Origin: Bacteroidales bacterium | GTDB lineage: Bacteria > Bacteroidota > Bacteroidia > Bacteroidales > UBA12077 | Reading direction: 5' to 3' | DNA: 64,000 nucleotides | Assembly (NCBI GenBank): GCA_028282785.1 | Contig: JANQHE010000038.1 | Coordinates: 62,001 to 126,000, forward strand | Shown here: positions 55,043 to 64,000 of the stretch, piece after piece | Layout: every line of letters begins with the position of its first letter | Numbering within the stretch: the stretch's first letter is position 1 | Translations under genes and position numbers: made by a program | The notes under the pieces: model-generated | What the model saw: only the letters and a program-made list of their open reading frames with translations | Told to the model about the DNA's origin: nothing | The model's database searches: none

Positions 55043-57313
55043 ATGAGTGGCATAATTACTGATATAAAGACTAATATAACCGACGAGGATGCTTATGCGG
55101 AAAAATTGTATGAGGATTTGATCGCAAGCTGCTCACAGCATGTCAAAAAAAAAGATTTAAAACTTGTTCGTAAAGCTTTTGATTTAGCAAAAGAATCACA
55201 TAAAGGTGTTAAACGTAAGTCAGGAGAACCATATATTGTTCATCCCGTTGAAGTGGCTAAAATTGTAACTTCGGAAATTGGTTTAGGTGCCGTGTCTATA
55301 GCATGTGCGCTGCTTCATGATGTAGTTGAAGATACTGAGTATACTTTAGAAGATATCGAACATTTTTTTGGTGAGAAAATTGCATCAATTATTGATGGTT
55401 TAACTAAAATCTCCGGGGTTTTTGACAAACGATCTTCTTTACAGGCCGAAAACTTTAGGAAGATGCTATTGACTCTTTCAGATGATGTTCGCGTAATTCT
55501 TATAAAATTAGCAGACCGATTGCATAATATGCGTACGCTGGAATCGATGCCAACTAATAAGCAATTAAAAATTGCCGGCGAAACTATTTATCTTTATGCA
55601 CCGCTTGCCCATCGATTAGGGCTTTATTCAATAAAAACCGAACTGGAAGATTTAAGTTTAAAATACCGCCACCCCAATGTTTTTGACGAAATTGCCTTAA
55701 AAATAAAAGATAACGAAAAGAAGCGCCAGCAGGAAATTAATCGTTTTTCTTTACCTATTATAGAAAAACTAGGAAGAAATAATATTAAGTTTGATATCAA
55801 CGGCCGTCCTAAATCTATCTTTTCTATATGGAACAAAATGCAGACCAAAAATATTCCGTTTGAAGAAGTTTATGATTTAATGGCAATTCGTATCGTTTTT
55901 AAACCTCTTAATCCGGAAATAGAAAAAGCACAATGTTGGCAAATCTATTCATTAATAACTGATATATATACTCCAAAGCCAGATCGGATCCGCGACTGGA
56001 TAAGTTCTCCCAAAGCCAATGGTTATGAGGCATTACACACAACCGTAATGGGGCCAAATGGAAAGTGGGTTGAGGTCCAAATCCGTTCTCAAAGAATGGA
56101 CGAAATAGCTGAAAGAGGTTTTGCTGCACACTGGAAATATAAAGGCGAAGGATCAGGTGAAAGTGAGCTTGATAAGTGGATAAAAAAGATTCGTATAATG
56201 CTTGAGAATCCAAATTCTGATGCATTAGAATTCCTTGATGAATTTAAGATGAATCTTTTTGCAGCGGAAATAATGGTATTTACTCCAAAGGGAGATCTGA
56301 AAACTCTGCCAAAGTACTCAACTGCCCTGGATTTTGCCTATGATATTCATAGTGAAATAGGAAATAAGGCAATTGGAGCAAAAGTGAATCACAAACTGGT
56401 CCCTTTGAATTATGTTTTAAGAAGTGGTGACCAGGTTGAAATTATTACTTCAAATAAACAGAAGATCCAGAAAGAGTGGTTGGAACATGTAAAAACTGCA
56501 AAAGCAAAATCAAGTATAACCGATGCAATTAAGGCGGAAACGAAAGATCGTATTCAAAAGGGAAAAACAATATTAGAAACTAAACTCAGAGAATTAAAAG
56601 TTCAGCCAAGCGGACGTGTTTTAAAGAAAGTATTACCTGAATTTGAAGTTGTTACCAAAGACGAATTATATAGTAAAATTGGAAGTGGTATCATTAAACT
56701 TGATAATTTAAGAAAGATATTAAAGAAGAATACCAAAAACAAGATTATACGTTACTGGGGACTTCAAATTGCAAAATCAACTACTTCCAATAAAACCAAA
56801 AAAGAAAATATAGCTCCTAAACGGAAACAAAAATTCAGTTACAAAGATCCCCTCATAATAAAAGATTCGTCAGAGAAAGAACAAGTAAATATAGAATTCG
56901 CCAAATGCTGTAACCCAATTCCCGGAGATGAAGTTATCGGTTACAAAAACCCGGATATTGATGATGTATTAATTCATAAAGCAAAATGCCCGAATGCAAT
57001 AGAATTGATGTCAAAAGAAGGCAACTACATTGTTCGTGTAAAGTGGACCTCCCAAAAATACTTATCATCTCTGGCAAAATTATCATTAAGCGGTATAGAC
57101 AGGATTGGTATTGCCGCAGATATAACTGCAATTATCTCAACTGAACTTTCGGTAAACATTCGTAAAATATTTATTGAAACCCATGATGGTATTTTTGAAG
57201 GTGAAATTGAACTTTATGTACATAATGTTACGGACCTAAACAATCTTATCATGAACATAAGTAAAATAAAAGGTGTTGATTCGGTAAAAAGAAAGGAAGA
57301 GATCTCCAAGTAA
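55043..57313 (+). CDS. Bifunctional (p)ppGpp synthetase/hydrolase
   Basis: A 756-residue RelA/SpoT-homologue that makes and degrades (p)ppGpp during starvation. Domain order is HD hydrolase (about 40-190, with ALLHDVVEDTEY), synthetase (about 235-365, with NGRPKSIFSIWNKM, ISSPKANGYEALHTTV and EVQIRSQRMDEIAERGFAAH), TGS (about 405-465, with KGDLKTLPKYSTALDFAYDI), a helical/zinc-finger region (CCNPIPGDEVIGY) and a C-terminal ACT domain. The HD motif is intact, so hydrolase and synthetase should both work. Length is normal for Rel/SpoT. A Fur-family gene follows after 62 bases. Confidence 0.95.
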   Translation: MSGIITDIKTNITDEDAYAEKLYEDLIASCSQHVKKKDLKLVRKAFDLAKESHKGVKRKSGEPYIVHPVEVAKIVTSEIGLGAVSIACALLHDVVEDTEYTLEDIEHFFGEKIASIIDGLTKISGVFDKRSSLQAENFRKMLLTLSDDVRVILIKLADRLHNMRTLESMPTNKQLKIAGETIYLYAPLAHRLGLYSIKTELEDLSLKYRHPNVFDEIALKIKDNEKKRQQEINRFSLPIIEKLGRNNIKFDINGRPKSIFSIWNKMQTKNIPFEEVYDLMAIRIVFKPLNPEIEKAQCWQIYSLITDIYTPKPDRIRDWISSPKANGYEALHTTVMGPNGKWVEVQIRSQRMDEIAERGFAAHWKYKGEGSGESELDKWIKKIRIMLENPNSDALEFLDEFKMNLFAAEIMVFTPKGDLKTLPKYSTALDFAYDIHSEIGNKAIGAKVNHKLVPLNYVLRSGDQVEIITSNKQKIQKEWLEHVKTAKAKSSITDAIKAETKDRIQKGKTILETKLRELKVQPSGRVLKKVLPEFEVVTKDELYSKIGSGIIKLDNLRKILKKNTKNKIIRYWGLQIAKSTTSNKTKKENIAPKRKQKFSYKDPLIIKDSSEKEQVNIEFAKCCNPIPGDEVIGYKNPDIDDVLIHKAKCPNAIELMSKEGNYIVRVKWTSQKYLSSLAKLSLSGIDRIGIAADITAIISTELSVNIRKIFIETHDGIFEGEIELYVHNVTDLNNLIMNISKIKGVDSVKRKEEISK

Positions 57314-57375
57314 TTTTTCTTTAAATTAATTCTAAATAAGAAAAAAAATTCATACTTTTAGCCATTGATAACAAA

Positions 57376-57852
57376 ATGTATGTTATGATTTGTGCCGATA
57401 CTAAAGATGTTGTAAAGCAAATTTTCACAGAATATCTGGAAAAACGTGGACACAGGAAAACTCCTGAACGCTACGCTATTTTAGAAGAAATATATTCTCG
57501 TGATAATCATTTTGATATAGAATCGCTCTATATTTCAATGAAAAATAAGAATTATAGAGTAAGTCGTGCAACTTTATATAACACCATTGAATTATTATTA
57601 GAGAGTAATTTGGTAATTAAACATCAGTTTGGTAAAAACATAGCTCAATTCGAAAAAGCACATAATTGCAAACAGCACGATCATTTAATTTGCCAGGAAT
57701 GTGGAAAAGTATTGGAATTTTGCGATCCAAGAATTCATGAGATCCAGGAGACAGTTGCAGAATTAATGGATTTTAATATTAATTATCACTCGCTTTATTT
57801 TTATGGTACCTGTAAAGACTGCGAATTAAAGAAATCTAAAAAAGAAAGTTAA
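57376..57852 (+). CDS. Fur-family metal- or peroxide-responsive regulator
   Basis: A 158-residue Fur/PerR-type repressor. The winged helix is in [14 protein letters not shown] and [16 protein letters not shown]. The metal-binding parts are the Cys pair CQECG (C106 and C109), the second pair CKDC (C146 and C149), which form a structural zinc site, and the histidine-rich HDHLICQ segment. Whether it senses Fe, Zn or peroxide cannot be told. An in-frame ATG at 57385 is an alternative start. It lies between rel/spoT and purA on the same strand with its own terminator. Confidence 0.9.
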   Translation: MYVMICADTKDVVKQIFTEYLEKRGHRKTPERYAILEEIYSRDNHFDIESLYISMKNKNYRVSRATLYNTIELLLESNLVIKHQFGKNIAQFEKAHNCKQHDHLICQECGKVLEFCDPRIHEIQETVAELMDFNINYHSLYFYGTCKDCELKKSKKES

Positions 57853-57875
57853 TAAAAAGTTCATAAAGTATTTTC

Positions 57876-57908
57876 AAATCTCCATAAAGAACATGGGGAT
57901 TTTTTTAT
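57876..57908 (+). terminator. Hairpin terminator after the Fur gene
   Basis: AAATCTCCAT (57876-57885) pairs with ATGGGGATTT (57893-57902), with one G-U pair, followed by TTTTT. It separates the Fur gene from purA. Confidence 0.75.
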
Positions 57909-57959
57909 TTTTAAGGTTTTGTTGTAATTTGCAAACATTTTTATAAATCAGATAAATAG

Positions 57960-59222
57960 ATGAAATTAGACGTATTGTTAGGTCTTCAGTGGGGTGACGA
58001 AGGCAAAGGTAAAATTGTGGATGTACTTGCTCCAAAATACAATGTTATTTCAAGATTTCAAGGTGGGCCAAATGCCGGACATACACTGGAATTCAGTAAA
58101 ATAAAACATGTTCTTCATACGATACCTTCGGGAGTTTTTCGTGAAGAGACAGTAAATATTATTGGAAATGGTGTTGTTATTGACCCTGTTATCTTTAAAC
58201 AAGAAATAGAAGATCTTGAGGAACTGAATGTTGATTTAACAAGAAATCTTTATATTTCCAAAAGAGCTCATTTAATTCTTCCATCACATAGAATACTTGA
58301 TGCAGCATCGGAAAAAGCCAAAGGTAAAACTAAAATCGGCTCGACTTTAAAAGGTATTGGCCCAACGTATATGGATAAAACAGGACGTAATGGACTTCGT
58401 GTGGGAGATGTTATAAATCCTGAATTTAAAGAAAAATATGATTTCCTTACCAACAAACATAAAGATCTTATCAAACTTTACGATTTTGATTATAACCTGG
58501 AAGAATATGAAGAAAACTGGTTTAAAGGAATCGAAATTATCAAGAAATTTAAATTAATAGAGAGCGAACACGAAATCAATAAATACTTAAACGAAGAAAA
58601 ATTAATATTGGCAGAAGGTGCACAGGGTACTTTGCTCGATATTGATTTTGGATCCTATCCGTTTGTTACTTCATCGAATACAATTTGTGCCGGAGCCTGT
58701 ACCGGACTGGGAGTAGCTCCGAATAAAATTGGAAACGTTATAGGAATCTTTAAAGCATATTGTACACGCGTTGGAAGCGGGCCATTCCCAACAGAACTAG
58801 AAAATGAAGAAGGAGAAACTCTTCGTAAACAAGGACATGAATTTGGTGCAACAACGGGTCGTCCAAGACGTTGCGGATGGTTGGATTTACCTGCCCTGAA
58901 ATACTCGGTTATGCTAAATGGTGTAACAGAATTAATGGTTACCAAAGCAGATGTTTTATCTGGTTTTGATACTATAAAAGTTTGTACTCATTATAAATTA
59001 AATGGGAAAGAAATTGATTACCTGCCTTTTGAGATAAACGAACCGTTAGAACCCGTATTAAAGGAATTTAAAGGTTGGAAAGAAGATATATCGAAAATTG
59101 ATTCCTTTGGAAATTTACCTCAAGAATTTAAAGACTATCTTTTATATATTGAGGAAGAAGTAAAAGTACCTATAAAACTGGTATCGGTAGGTCCAAACAG
59201 AGATCAAACTATATTTAGATAG
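57960..59222 (+). CDS. purA: Adenylosuccinate synthetase
   Basis: A 420-residue enzyme that joins IMP and aspartate with GTP to form adenylosuccinate, the first step from IMP to AMP. The P-loop is QWGDEGKGKIVD (near residue 10), the next conserved block is GGPNAGHTLEF, and the IMP/GTP loop includes TLKGIGPTYMDKTGRNGLRVGD and VGSGPFPTELENEEGETLRK. ATTGRPRRCGWLDL matches the family signature. Together with guaB at the other end of the window, both exits from IMP are present, though far apart. A hairpin terminator follows. Confidence 0.97.
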   Translation: MKLDVLLGLQWGDEGKGKIVDVLAPKYNVISRFQGGPNAGHTLEFSKIKHVLHTIPSGVFREETVNIIGNGVVIDPVIFKQEIEDLEELNVDLTRNLYISKRAHLILPSHRILDAASEKAKGKTKIGSTLKGIGPTYMDKTGRNGLRVGDVINPEFKEKYDFLTNKHKDLIKLYDFDYNLEEYEENWFKGIEIIKKFKLIESEHEINKYLNEEKLILAEGAQGTLLDIDFGSYPFVTSSNTICAGACTGLGVAPNKIGNVIGIFKAYCTRVGSGPFPTELENEEGETLRKQGHEFGATTGRPRRCGWLDLPALKYSVMLNGVTELMVTKADVLSGFDTIKVCTHYKLNGKEIDYLPFEINEPLEPVLKEFKGWKEDISKIDSFGNLPQEFKDYLLYIEEEVKVPIKLVSVGPNRDQTIFR

Positions 59223-59225
59223 ATA

Positions 59226-59247
59226 AAGCTCCTTATGGAGCTTTTTT
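59226..59247. terminator. Hairpin terminator between purA and the anti-sigma gene
   Basis: AAGCTCC (59226-59232) pairs with GGAGCTT (59237-59243) around TTAT, followed by a T-run on the plus strand. The two genes converge here. Confidence 0.85.
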
Positions 59248-59248
59248 A

Positions 59249-60688
59249 TTATTCGTTAATCTCAATCTTCAATATCAGTTTTACGTTTGATGAAATATGA
59301 ATACCATTTTCTGTCGCAGGAATCCAATTGCCTAATTCTAAAATTGCTCTTTTTATTTCATTACTAAATGTTACATCAGGAATACTTCTAAAATTGAAAT
59401 TAAATAACGAACCATCTCCTCTTACTGTAAATGAAACTTTAACTTTATGTTTGCCTGAAAATTCTGAAAGTTTGGAATAGTCTAATTTTTCCAATATTTG
59501 TTTTTTATACTTGTTTTTTGATATGGAATTTGGCGGTTTAGCAGGTGTATACTCCGAATTTTCATAATTGGTTTCTTCGTTTAATCCATATCCGGTTACT
59601 ACCACTTCGTCCATGGCAAGCATTTCGGATTCCAAATAAACTAATAGCGTTGTATCATCTTCTATGGAAATTTCCCGGGTTTCCATACCCACAAATGAAG
59701 CGATTAAAGTTTTCAACTCTTCATCATCAGGAATAGTTAAACTAAAGTCTCCGTTATAATCGGTTGTTGTTCCAAATACTTCTAAATTTTCGAGTACCAC
59801 AGAAACTCCCGGAATACCTGAATTATCCTCTGCACTTAAAACCTTACCAGCAATGGTTATTGTATTGGTTAAATCAACAGGAGTGCCATCAATTACGTAT
59901 AACGGCCCCTCTTCCTTCGGTACTGATGATACACCTCTAATTCTTACATTTGATGATTTTTTTGCCTGTTTGGATATTTCAGACTTGCTTTCAACAGCAA
60001 TTGCTTCCTCAACTCTTATTGGTTCATCAGACATTGCTTCAAATTCAGCTTGCGGCTCTTCCATCATAAAATCCTCATCCTCAATCGCCTCTTCAAATTC
60101 TGTAATTTCTATTGTTTCATCCAAATCAGTTTCAATATCATCATATACATTTAAATCTTCTTCTACCATAACCTCATCTTCAACAACTAATGGTTTTGTT
60201 TCGTCCGGCTTAATTTCGGTTTTTTTCTTAGCTTCTTTACTTTCTGCTATTAATTGTTCGGGTACTTTCTTAATTGTATCAAACTTTATATCTGATTTTT
60301 GCATCTGTCGCTCAGCTTCAATAATCATACTATCAGCAATTTCCATTTCATGAGAGACCTGTTCTTTTAATAAAGAATCCTGCCAGTGTTTGCTATTTAA
60401 GTAAACAATTGTAATACCAATACCTAATAATATAATTACGCTTGCCGCATATCTAAACCAAACCGGAACTATTCTTCTATTCTTTTTGGTTTTATCAGAA
60501 ATACCAGCTTTTAGTTCCGCAATATCATTTCTTAACTCATCATCATTCAACTGAGATAAACCATCGTAAGCTTCCTCCTCAAAAGCATCACGCATCATTT
60601 CCTTTTCGAAATTGTGTTTGTCCTTATTTCTCAGGTTATTACTGAAATAATTCAGAAAATCTTTATATGTCAGTTTTCGTTTAGACAT
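59249..60688 (-). CDS. Anti-sigma-like protein with CarboxypepD_reg and TonB-C-like parts
   Basis: A 479-residue single-pass membrane protein. A cytosolic N-terminal part (about 1-72) resembles anti-sigma factors, then comes one helix (about 73-97), an acidic low-complexity region (about 155-235), a SusC-like motif (SNVRIRGVSS and GPLYVIDGTPVD), a carboxypeptidase-regulatory-like domain (about 275-355, with AGKVLSAEDNSGIPGVSVV), the plug-type motif MDEVVVTGYG and a C-terminal TonB_C-like part (KHKVKVSFTVRGDGS; NWIPATENG). Its start overlaps the sigma gene's stop by 8 bases. It most likely holds back that sigma factor and responds to an outer signal. The order of the SusC-like pieces is unusual. 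Confidence 0.82.
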   Translation of the reverse strand: MSKRKLTYKDFLNYFSNNLRNKDKHNFEKEMMRDAFEEEAYDGLSQLNDDELRNDIAELKAGISDKTKKNRRIVPVWFRYAASVIILLGIGITIVYLNSKHWQDSLLKEQVSHEMEIADSMIIEAERQMQKSDIKFDTIKKVPEQLIAESKEAKKKTEIKPDETKPLVVEDEVMVEEDLNVYDDIETDLDETIEITEFEEAIEDEDFMMEEPQAEFEAMSDEPIRVEEAIAVESKSEISKQAKKSSNVRIRGVSSVPKEEGPLYVIDGTPVDLTNTITIAGKVLSAEDNSGIPGVSVVLENLEVFGTTTDYNGDFSLTIPDDEELKTLIASFVGMETREISIEDDTTLLVYLESEMLAMDEVVVTGYGLNEETNYENSEYTPAKPPNSISKNKYKKQILEKLDYSKLSEFSGKHKVKVSFTVRGDGSLFNFNFRSIPDVTFSNEIKRAILELGNWIPATENGIHISSNVKLILKIEINE

Positions 60689-61271
60689 TTTGTTTTTCTT
60701 TATACTCCTCCAAACATATCTTTAAATTTCGTTTTCCGTTTTGTATAAAACTTTTTACTTTTTTCTGCTCCATATTCAACTCATCTGAAATTTCCTTATA
60801 GCACTTTTTATCAAAATAAAACATTACAATACATTGCTTTTGTTCATGCTTTAGCTTTTCGATGCAGTTTTTCAGATTTTCATGTAAATCTTCATCCGAA
60901 GCTTCATCAATAGGATGCAAAATATCTGTCGAATCCATAAAAAAATCTTCAGAATATTTTTCGAATCGCTTTTTTTCAGTTTTCTTTTTTCGGATTTCCA
61001 TTAAGCAATGGTTCTTTGTAACCACATATAACCAGCTTCGGAAATTTTGTATTTCAAATTTAGGAATTTCAACAATAAGATTTTCAAATATCTTGTTTAC
61101 AGCGTCTTTACTTTCTTCACGGTCATTTAGGTATTTTAAGCATACACCATAAACCAGATGTATATAATTATTATATAACTCGCCTAAAACTTCAAGATTT
61201 CCTGACCTTAAATATTGATTTAGTAGTTCAGAATCGGATGTTGAATCGATATTTTTATTTATTGCCCACAT
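60681..61271 (-). CDS. ECF-type RNA polymerase sigma factor
   Basis: A 196-residue sigma-70-family ECF factor. The region 2 helices (about 25-95) include LGELYNNYIHLVYGVCLKYL and the -10 contact region FRSWLYVVTKNHCLMEIR, and region 4 (about 135-185) has KQCIVMFYFDKKCYKEISDE followed by LNMEQKKVKSFI, a helix-turn-helix for the -35 box. It is followed by, and overlaps by 8 bases, the anti-sigma-like gene. A VWA-domain gene that shares the anti-sigma protein's module lies divergently 124 bases upstream. It probably controls envelope-related genes, unknown here. Confidence 0.93.
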   Translation of the reverse strand: MWAINKNIDSTSDSELLNQYLRSGNLEVLGELYNNYIHLVYGVCLKYLNDREESKDAVNKIFENLIVEIPKFEIQNFRSWLYVVTKNHCLMEIRKKKTEKKRFEKYSEDFFMDSTDILHPIDEASDEDLHENLKNCIEKLKHEQKQCIVMFYFDKKCYKEISDELNMEQKKVKSFIQNGKRNLKICLEEYKEKQNV

Positions 61272-61395
61272 TATAAAACACTGAACTACAATCTATTGAA
61301 AACTAAATATGAAAAAGTTAAATAATTTTTATGGAATATCTTCCTTATCTGCACCCTTTAAGAAAACGAATTAATAATTTCTAAATTTTAAAGTT

Positions 61396-63246
61396 ATGAA
61401 AAAAAATGTATTTATTATCTCAATTTTAGCGACACTTATAAGTCTAAACTTAAGTGCTCGTACCATCACAGGAACTGTTATCAGTGCTGAAGATGGATCT
61501 GCTCTTCCAGGTGTATCGGTAACTCTTAAAGGAAACTCCAAAATTGGAACAACTACAGATATCAATGGAAAATACTCTATTGAAGCTAACAATGAAGACA
61601 AATTAGTTTTTGCTTTTATTGGCTTTGTAACAAAAGAAGTTAAGGCAGGAAAAAAAACAATAATTAACGTTGCCTTAGAATCTGAAATACTTGCTATGGA
61701 TGAAGTCATGGTTGTTGAATATGAAGATACGGATTATAAAGCCTCAAAAAAAGAAAGCAGAAAAATGATAAGAGGAACTTCAACACTATTTAAACCGGCT
61801 CAAGGAAGTATGAATTCATTTTATTACCCGCAAGAACCTTTTAATAGAGAAGGCTATTCAACCATTCATGAGAATGGATTTAAAGAAGCCATTAAGTCAC
61901 CACTTTCAACCTTTTCAATCGATGTTGACGCTGCTTCTTATGCAAATGTCCGCCGTTTCTTGAATAATGGGCAAAAGCCACCTATAGATGCCGTTCGTAT
62001 TGAAGAGATGATTAACTATTTCAATTATGATTATCCGCAACCTGAAAATGGTCATCCGTTTGCAATTTACCAGGAATTAGCTCATTGCCCCTGGAATGAA
62101 GAAAATATGCTTTTACATATAGGATTACAAGGTGAGAAAATTGCTATGGATAATTTACCACCTTCTAATATTGTATTCTTGCTTGATGTTTCCGGTTCAA
62201 TGAGTTCACAAAACAAATTGCCTTTACTAAAAAAAGCATTTAAACTATTAGTACACCAATTAAGAGAAGAAGACCGTGTTGCAATCGTTGTTTATGCAGG
62301 GAGTTCAGGTTTGGTTTTACCTTCAACTAAAGGTAGCGATAAGCAAAAAATTATTGAATCATTAGAAAGGTTAAATGCTGGTGGTTCAACAGCCGGTGCT
62401 GCCGGTTTAAAGCTTGCATACCAGGTTGCAACGGAAAACTTTATTAAAAACGGAAACAATAGAATTATTCTGGCAACTGACGGAGATTTCAATGTTGGGC
62501 AATCAAGCAATGCAGAAATGGAGAGATTAATCGAAAAAGAACGCGAAAAAGGAATATTCATTTCTGTTCTTGGCTTTGGAATGGGTAATTACCAGGATGA
62601 TAAAATGGAAATTATTGCAGATAAAGGAAATGGAAATTATGCTTACATAGATAATATTATGGAAGCTAAGAAAGTGCTTGTAAATGAATTTGGAGGAACT
62701 TTATTTACCATCGCTAAGGATGTTAAAATACAAATTGAATTTAATCCTGCTATTGTTGAATCTTACAGGTTAATAGGTTATGAAAACCGCTTACTAAATG
62801 ATGAAGATTTCGAAGATGATAAAAAAGATGCGGGAGAATTAGGTTCCGGACACACTGTGACCGCATTGTATGAATTAAAAATTGCTAATAAAGAATCGTT
62901 GAAAAACAATACTTTAAAATATCAAACATCTAACTTAAACAATTTGGCTAAAGAAGGTGATGAGGTTGCAACTGTTAAATTCAGGTACAAAAAACCCGAC
63001 AAGCATAAAAGTATTCTTTTAGAAGAAGTTATACCTTTCAAAGATCAATATTTTAACGAAATGTCCGATAATTTTAAGTTTTCTGCAGCTGTTGCAGGTT
63101 TTGGAATGCTTCTTCGAGATTCTGAACATAAGGGAAATGCAACGTATAAGTCTGTTATTGATTTGGCACAAAGCTCTAAAGGTAAAGATAAAGAAGGATA
63201 TAGAAGTGAGTTTATTCAGTTAATAAAATTATCACAACACTTATAA
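61396..63246 (+). CDS. Exported VWA-domain protein with CarboxypepD_reg domain
   Basis: A 616-residue exported protein. A signal peptide (1-21) precedes a carboxypeptidase-regulatory domain (about 22-98, TGTVISAEDGSALPGVSVTL) and a receptor-like segment (SEILAMDEVMVVEYED). An N-terminal VWA-associated region (about 165-235, TFSIDVDAASYANVRRFLNN) leads to the VWA domain with an intact MIDAS (DVSGSMS, about 264-270; TDGDFNVGQSS later) and a C-terminal DUF3520-like region. This resembles YfbK-type proteins. It is divergent from the ECF sigma/anti-sigma pair, and its module closely resembles that of the anti-sigma protein, so the three may work together. The 124-base promoter gap is AT-rich. Confidence 0.88.
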   Translation: MKKNVFIISILATLISLNLSARTITGTVISAEDGSALPGVSVTLKGNSKIGTTTDINGKYSIEANNEDKLVFAFIGFVTKEVKAGKKTIINVALESEILAMDEVMVVEYEDTDYKASKKESRKMIRGTSTLFKPAQGSMNSFYYPQEPFNREGYSTIHENGFKEAIKSPLSTFSIDVDAASYANVRRFLNNGQKPPIDAVRIEEMINYFNYDYPQPENGHPFAIYQELAHCPWNEENMLLHIGLQGEKIAMDNLPPSNIVFLLDVSGSMSSQNKLPLLKKAFKLLVHQLREEDRVAIVVYAGSSGLVLPSTKGSDKQKIIESLERLNAGGSTAGAAGLKLAYQVATENFIKNGNNRIILATDGDFNVGQSSNAEMERLIEKEREKGIFISVLGFGMGNYQDDKMEIIADKGNGNYAYIDNIMEAKKVLVNEFGGTLFTIAKDVKIQIEFNPAIVESYRLIGYENRLLNDEDFEDDKKDAGELGSGHTVTALYELKIANKESLKNNTLKYQTSNLNNLAKEGDEVATVKFRYKKPDKHKSILLEEVIPFKDQYFNEMSDNFKFSAAVAGFGMLLRDSEHKGNATYKSVIDLAQSSKGKDKEGYRSEFIQLIKLSQHL

Positions 63247-63291
63247 AATAATTTTAATTTTCTTTCACAACTTCGCTTTAGGTTAGTACTT

Positions 63292-63325
63292 AACTCCTGT
63301 TTCAGAAATTGAAACAGGAGTTTTC
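63292..63325. terminator. Strong hairpin terminator after the VWA gene
   Basis: AACTCCTGTTTCA (63292-63304) pairs perfectly with TGAAACAGGAGTT (63310-63322) across the loop GAAAT, followed by T residues. It lies between convergent genes. Confidence 0.9.
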
Positions 63326-64000
63326 TTATAGATTTAATATTTTTTTAGTTCTTTTAAATTCCTCTTGTGGACTTGCACTGATTATAATTTCCTGATTTGT
63401 TTTTGGATGAATAAATTTTAACTCCAGGGCGTGGAGCATCATGGTTGTCATATTGAACTTTTCTTTAAAAATTTTATTCTGCTTATTGCAACCATGTGGA
63501 CGATCTCCAATAATCGGATGCATAATATGTGCAAAATGTTTTCGAATTTGGTGCATTCTGCCTGTTTGTGGCAATACTTCAACCAGTGAGTAACGAGAAG
63601 TTTCAAATTTGCCTGATGGAATATCAACTTCTGATTGTTTTAAGGTCTTATAAACAGTTACTGCCTCTTGCGTTTTTCCCTTTTCGTTAGTAATAGGATA
63701 ATTAATTGTATCCCTTTTTTGCGAATATCCCCTTACAATTGCCAAATATTCCTTTTTAATTTTATTCCGGGCAAAAAGTGTTTGCATCATGCAATTTGTT
63801 TCGCTATTCAAAGCAAAAAGTAAAACTCCTCCTGTTTTTCTGTCAATTCTATGACATGGATAAACTTTTCTCCCGATTTGATCTCTTAGTAACTGAATTG
63901 CAAACTCATTTGCATTGCTTGCATAACCTGATTTGTGAACCAATAAACCATGAGGTTTATTAATTGCTACTAAATACTCATCCTTATATATTATTTCAAG
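63326..64000 (-). CDS. truC: TruC/RluA-type RNA pseudouridine synthase (partial)
   Basis: The C-terminal 224 codons of a pseudouridine synthase; the frame is open to the right edge, where the 5' end is cut off, and begins LEIIYKDEYLVAINKPHGLL. The catalytic aspartate motif is HRIDRKTGGVLLFALN, and the late block MHQIRKHFAHIMHPIIGDRP, then HGCNKQN, is closest to TruC, which modifies U65 of tRNA. Other RluA members (RluC, RluD) usually have LHTGRTHQIRVH in that place and an S4 domain. Since only a few dozen residues are missing, the whole protein would match TruC length (about 250). The specificity is inferred. Confidence 0.88.
   Translation of the reverse strand, partial: LEIIYKDEYLVAINKPHGLLVHKSGYASNANEFAIQLLRDQIGRKVYPCHRIDRKTGGVLLFALNSETNCMMQTLFARNKIKKEYLAIVRGYSQKRDTINYPITNEKGKTQEAVTVYKTLKQSEVDIPSGKFETSRYSLVEVLPQTGRMHQIRKHFAHIMHPIIGDRPHGCNKQNKIFKEKFNMTTMMLHALELKFIHPKTNQEIIISASPQEEFKRTKKILNL

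Noticed and set aside
1-64000. tRNA, rRNA, CRISPR, insertion sequence or prophage
   Set aside because: No cloverleaf, direct-repeat array, transposase, integrase or phage structural gene was seen on reading both strands.

Overview
This window is AT-rich, densely packed DNA from a member of the Bacteroidota, probably Bacteroidales/Marinilabiliales-like. I base this on a protein with a C-terminal type IX secretion (gliding-motility, CHU_C) domain, an ECF sigma/anti-sigma pair carrying carboxypeptidase-regulatory and SusC-like motifs, a TamB-ExbB-ExbD-TonB block, and the absence of clear Shine-Dalgarno sequences. Many genes also have the Bacteroidota -7 promoter element TAnnTTTG a few tens of bases before the start codon. 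No rRNA, tRNA, CRISPR array, insertion sequence or prophage was seen, so this looks like ordinary chromosome with several accessory cassettes.

Layout: 1-2.8 kb holds the 5' part of guaB and a recQ helicase. 2.9-4.6 kb is a HipBA-type toxin-antitoxin module with an operator-like palindrome on its promoter. 4.7-9.3 kb is a MocR regulator divergent from a PLP decarboxylase, LysE-type exporter and EamA-type exporter, probably one amino-acid/amine unit. 9.3-16 kb is mixed accessory DNA: an alpha/beta-hydrolase with C-terminal ankyrin repeats, a membrane-bound XRE regulator, a methyltransferase-metallo-beta-lactamase (subclass B1-like) operon, a TlpA-type thioredoxin protein and a membrane AraC regulator. 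16-18.3 kb is a LytS/LytTR two-component system next to an intergenic region with a 22-bp tandem repeat. 18.4-21.9 kb is an operon of a DUF5063 protein, a 3'-5' exonuclease, an RlmI-type methyltransferase and an LVIVD-repeat protein.

22.2-28.2 kb is an envelope cluster: a small Spy-like protein, a Met/Gly-rich lipoprotein, then TolC, MacA-like adaptor, ABC ATPase and permease. 28-33.6 kb has yaaA, membrane proteins, an orphan sensor-like protein, an MFS carrier and tsaD. 33.7-41 kb holds tamB, exbB, exbD, tonB and a Wzz-like protein. 41-45.1 kb holds a TauE/SafE permease, glyA, a lone receiver protein, a NifX-like protein with a histidine tail and a DUF134 regulator. 45.2-50.7 kb is three tandem ClC-CBS genes whose selectivity motifs diverge stepwise. 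50.8-59.2 kb holds an M16 peptidase pair, a T9SS cargo protein, rel/spoT, a Fur-family regulator and purA. 59.2-63.3 kb is an ECF sigma/anti-sigma pair divergent from a VWA-domain protein sharing the same regulatory module. A truC-like pseudouridine synthase runs off the right end.

The most interesting places are the sigma/anti-sigma/VWA locus, the ClC triplet with channel-like residues, the 22-bp repeat array beside the LytTR regulator, the nested hairpin cluster at 13.5 kb, the B1 beta-lactamase operon, and the 24-bp perfect palindrome at 53.4 kb. No single element is clearly an undescribed system.
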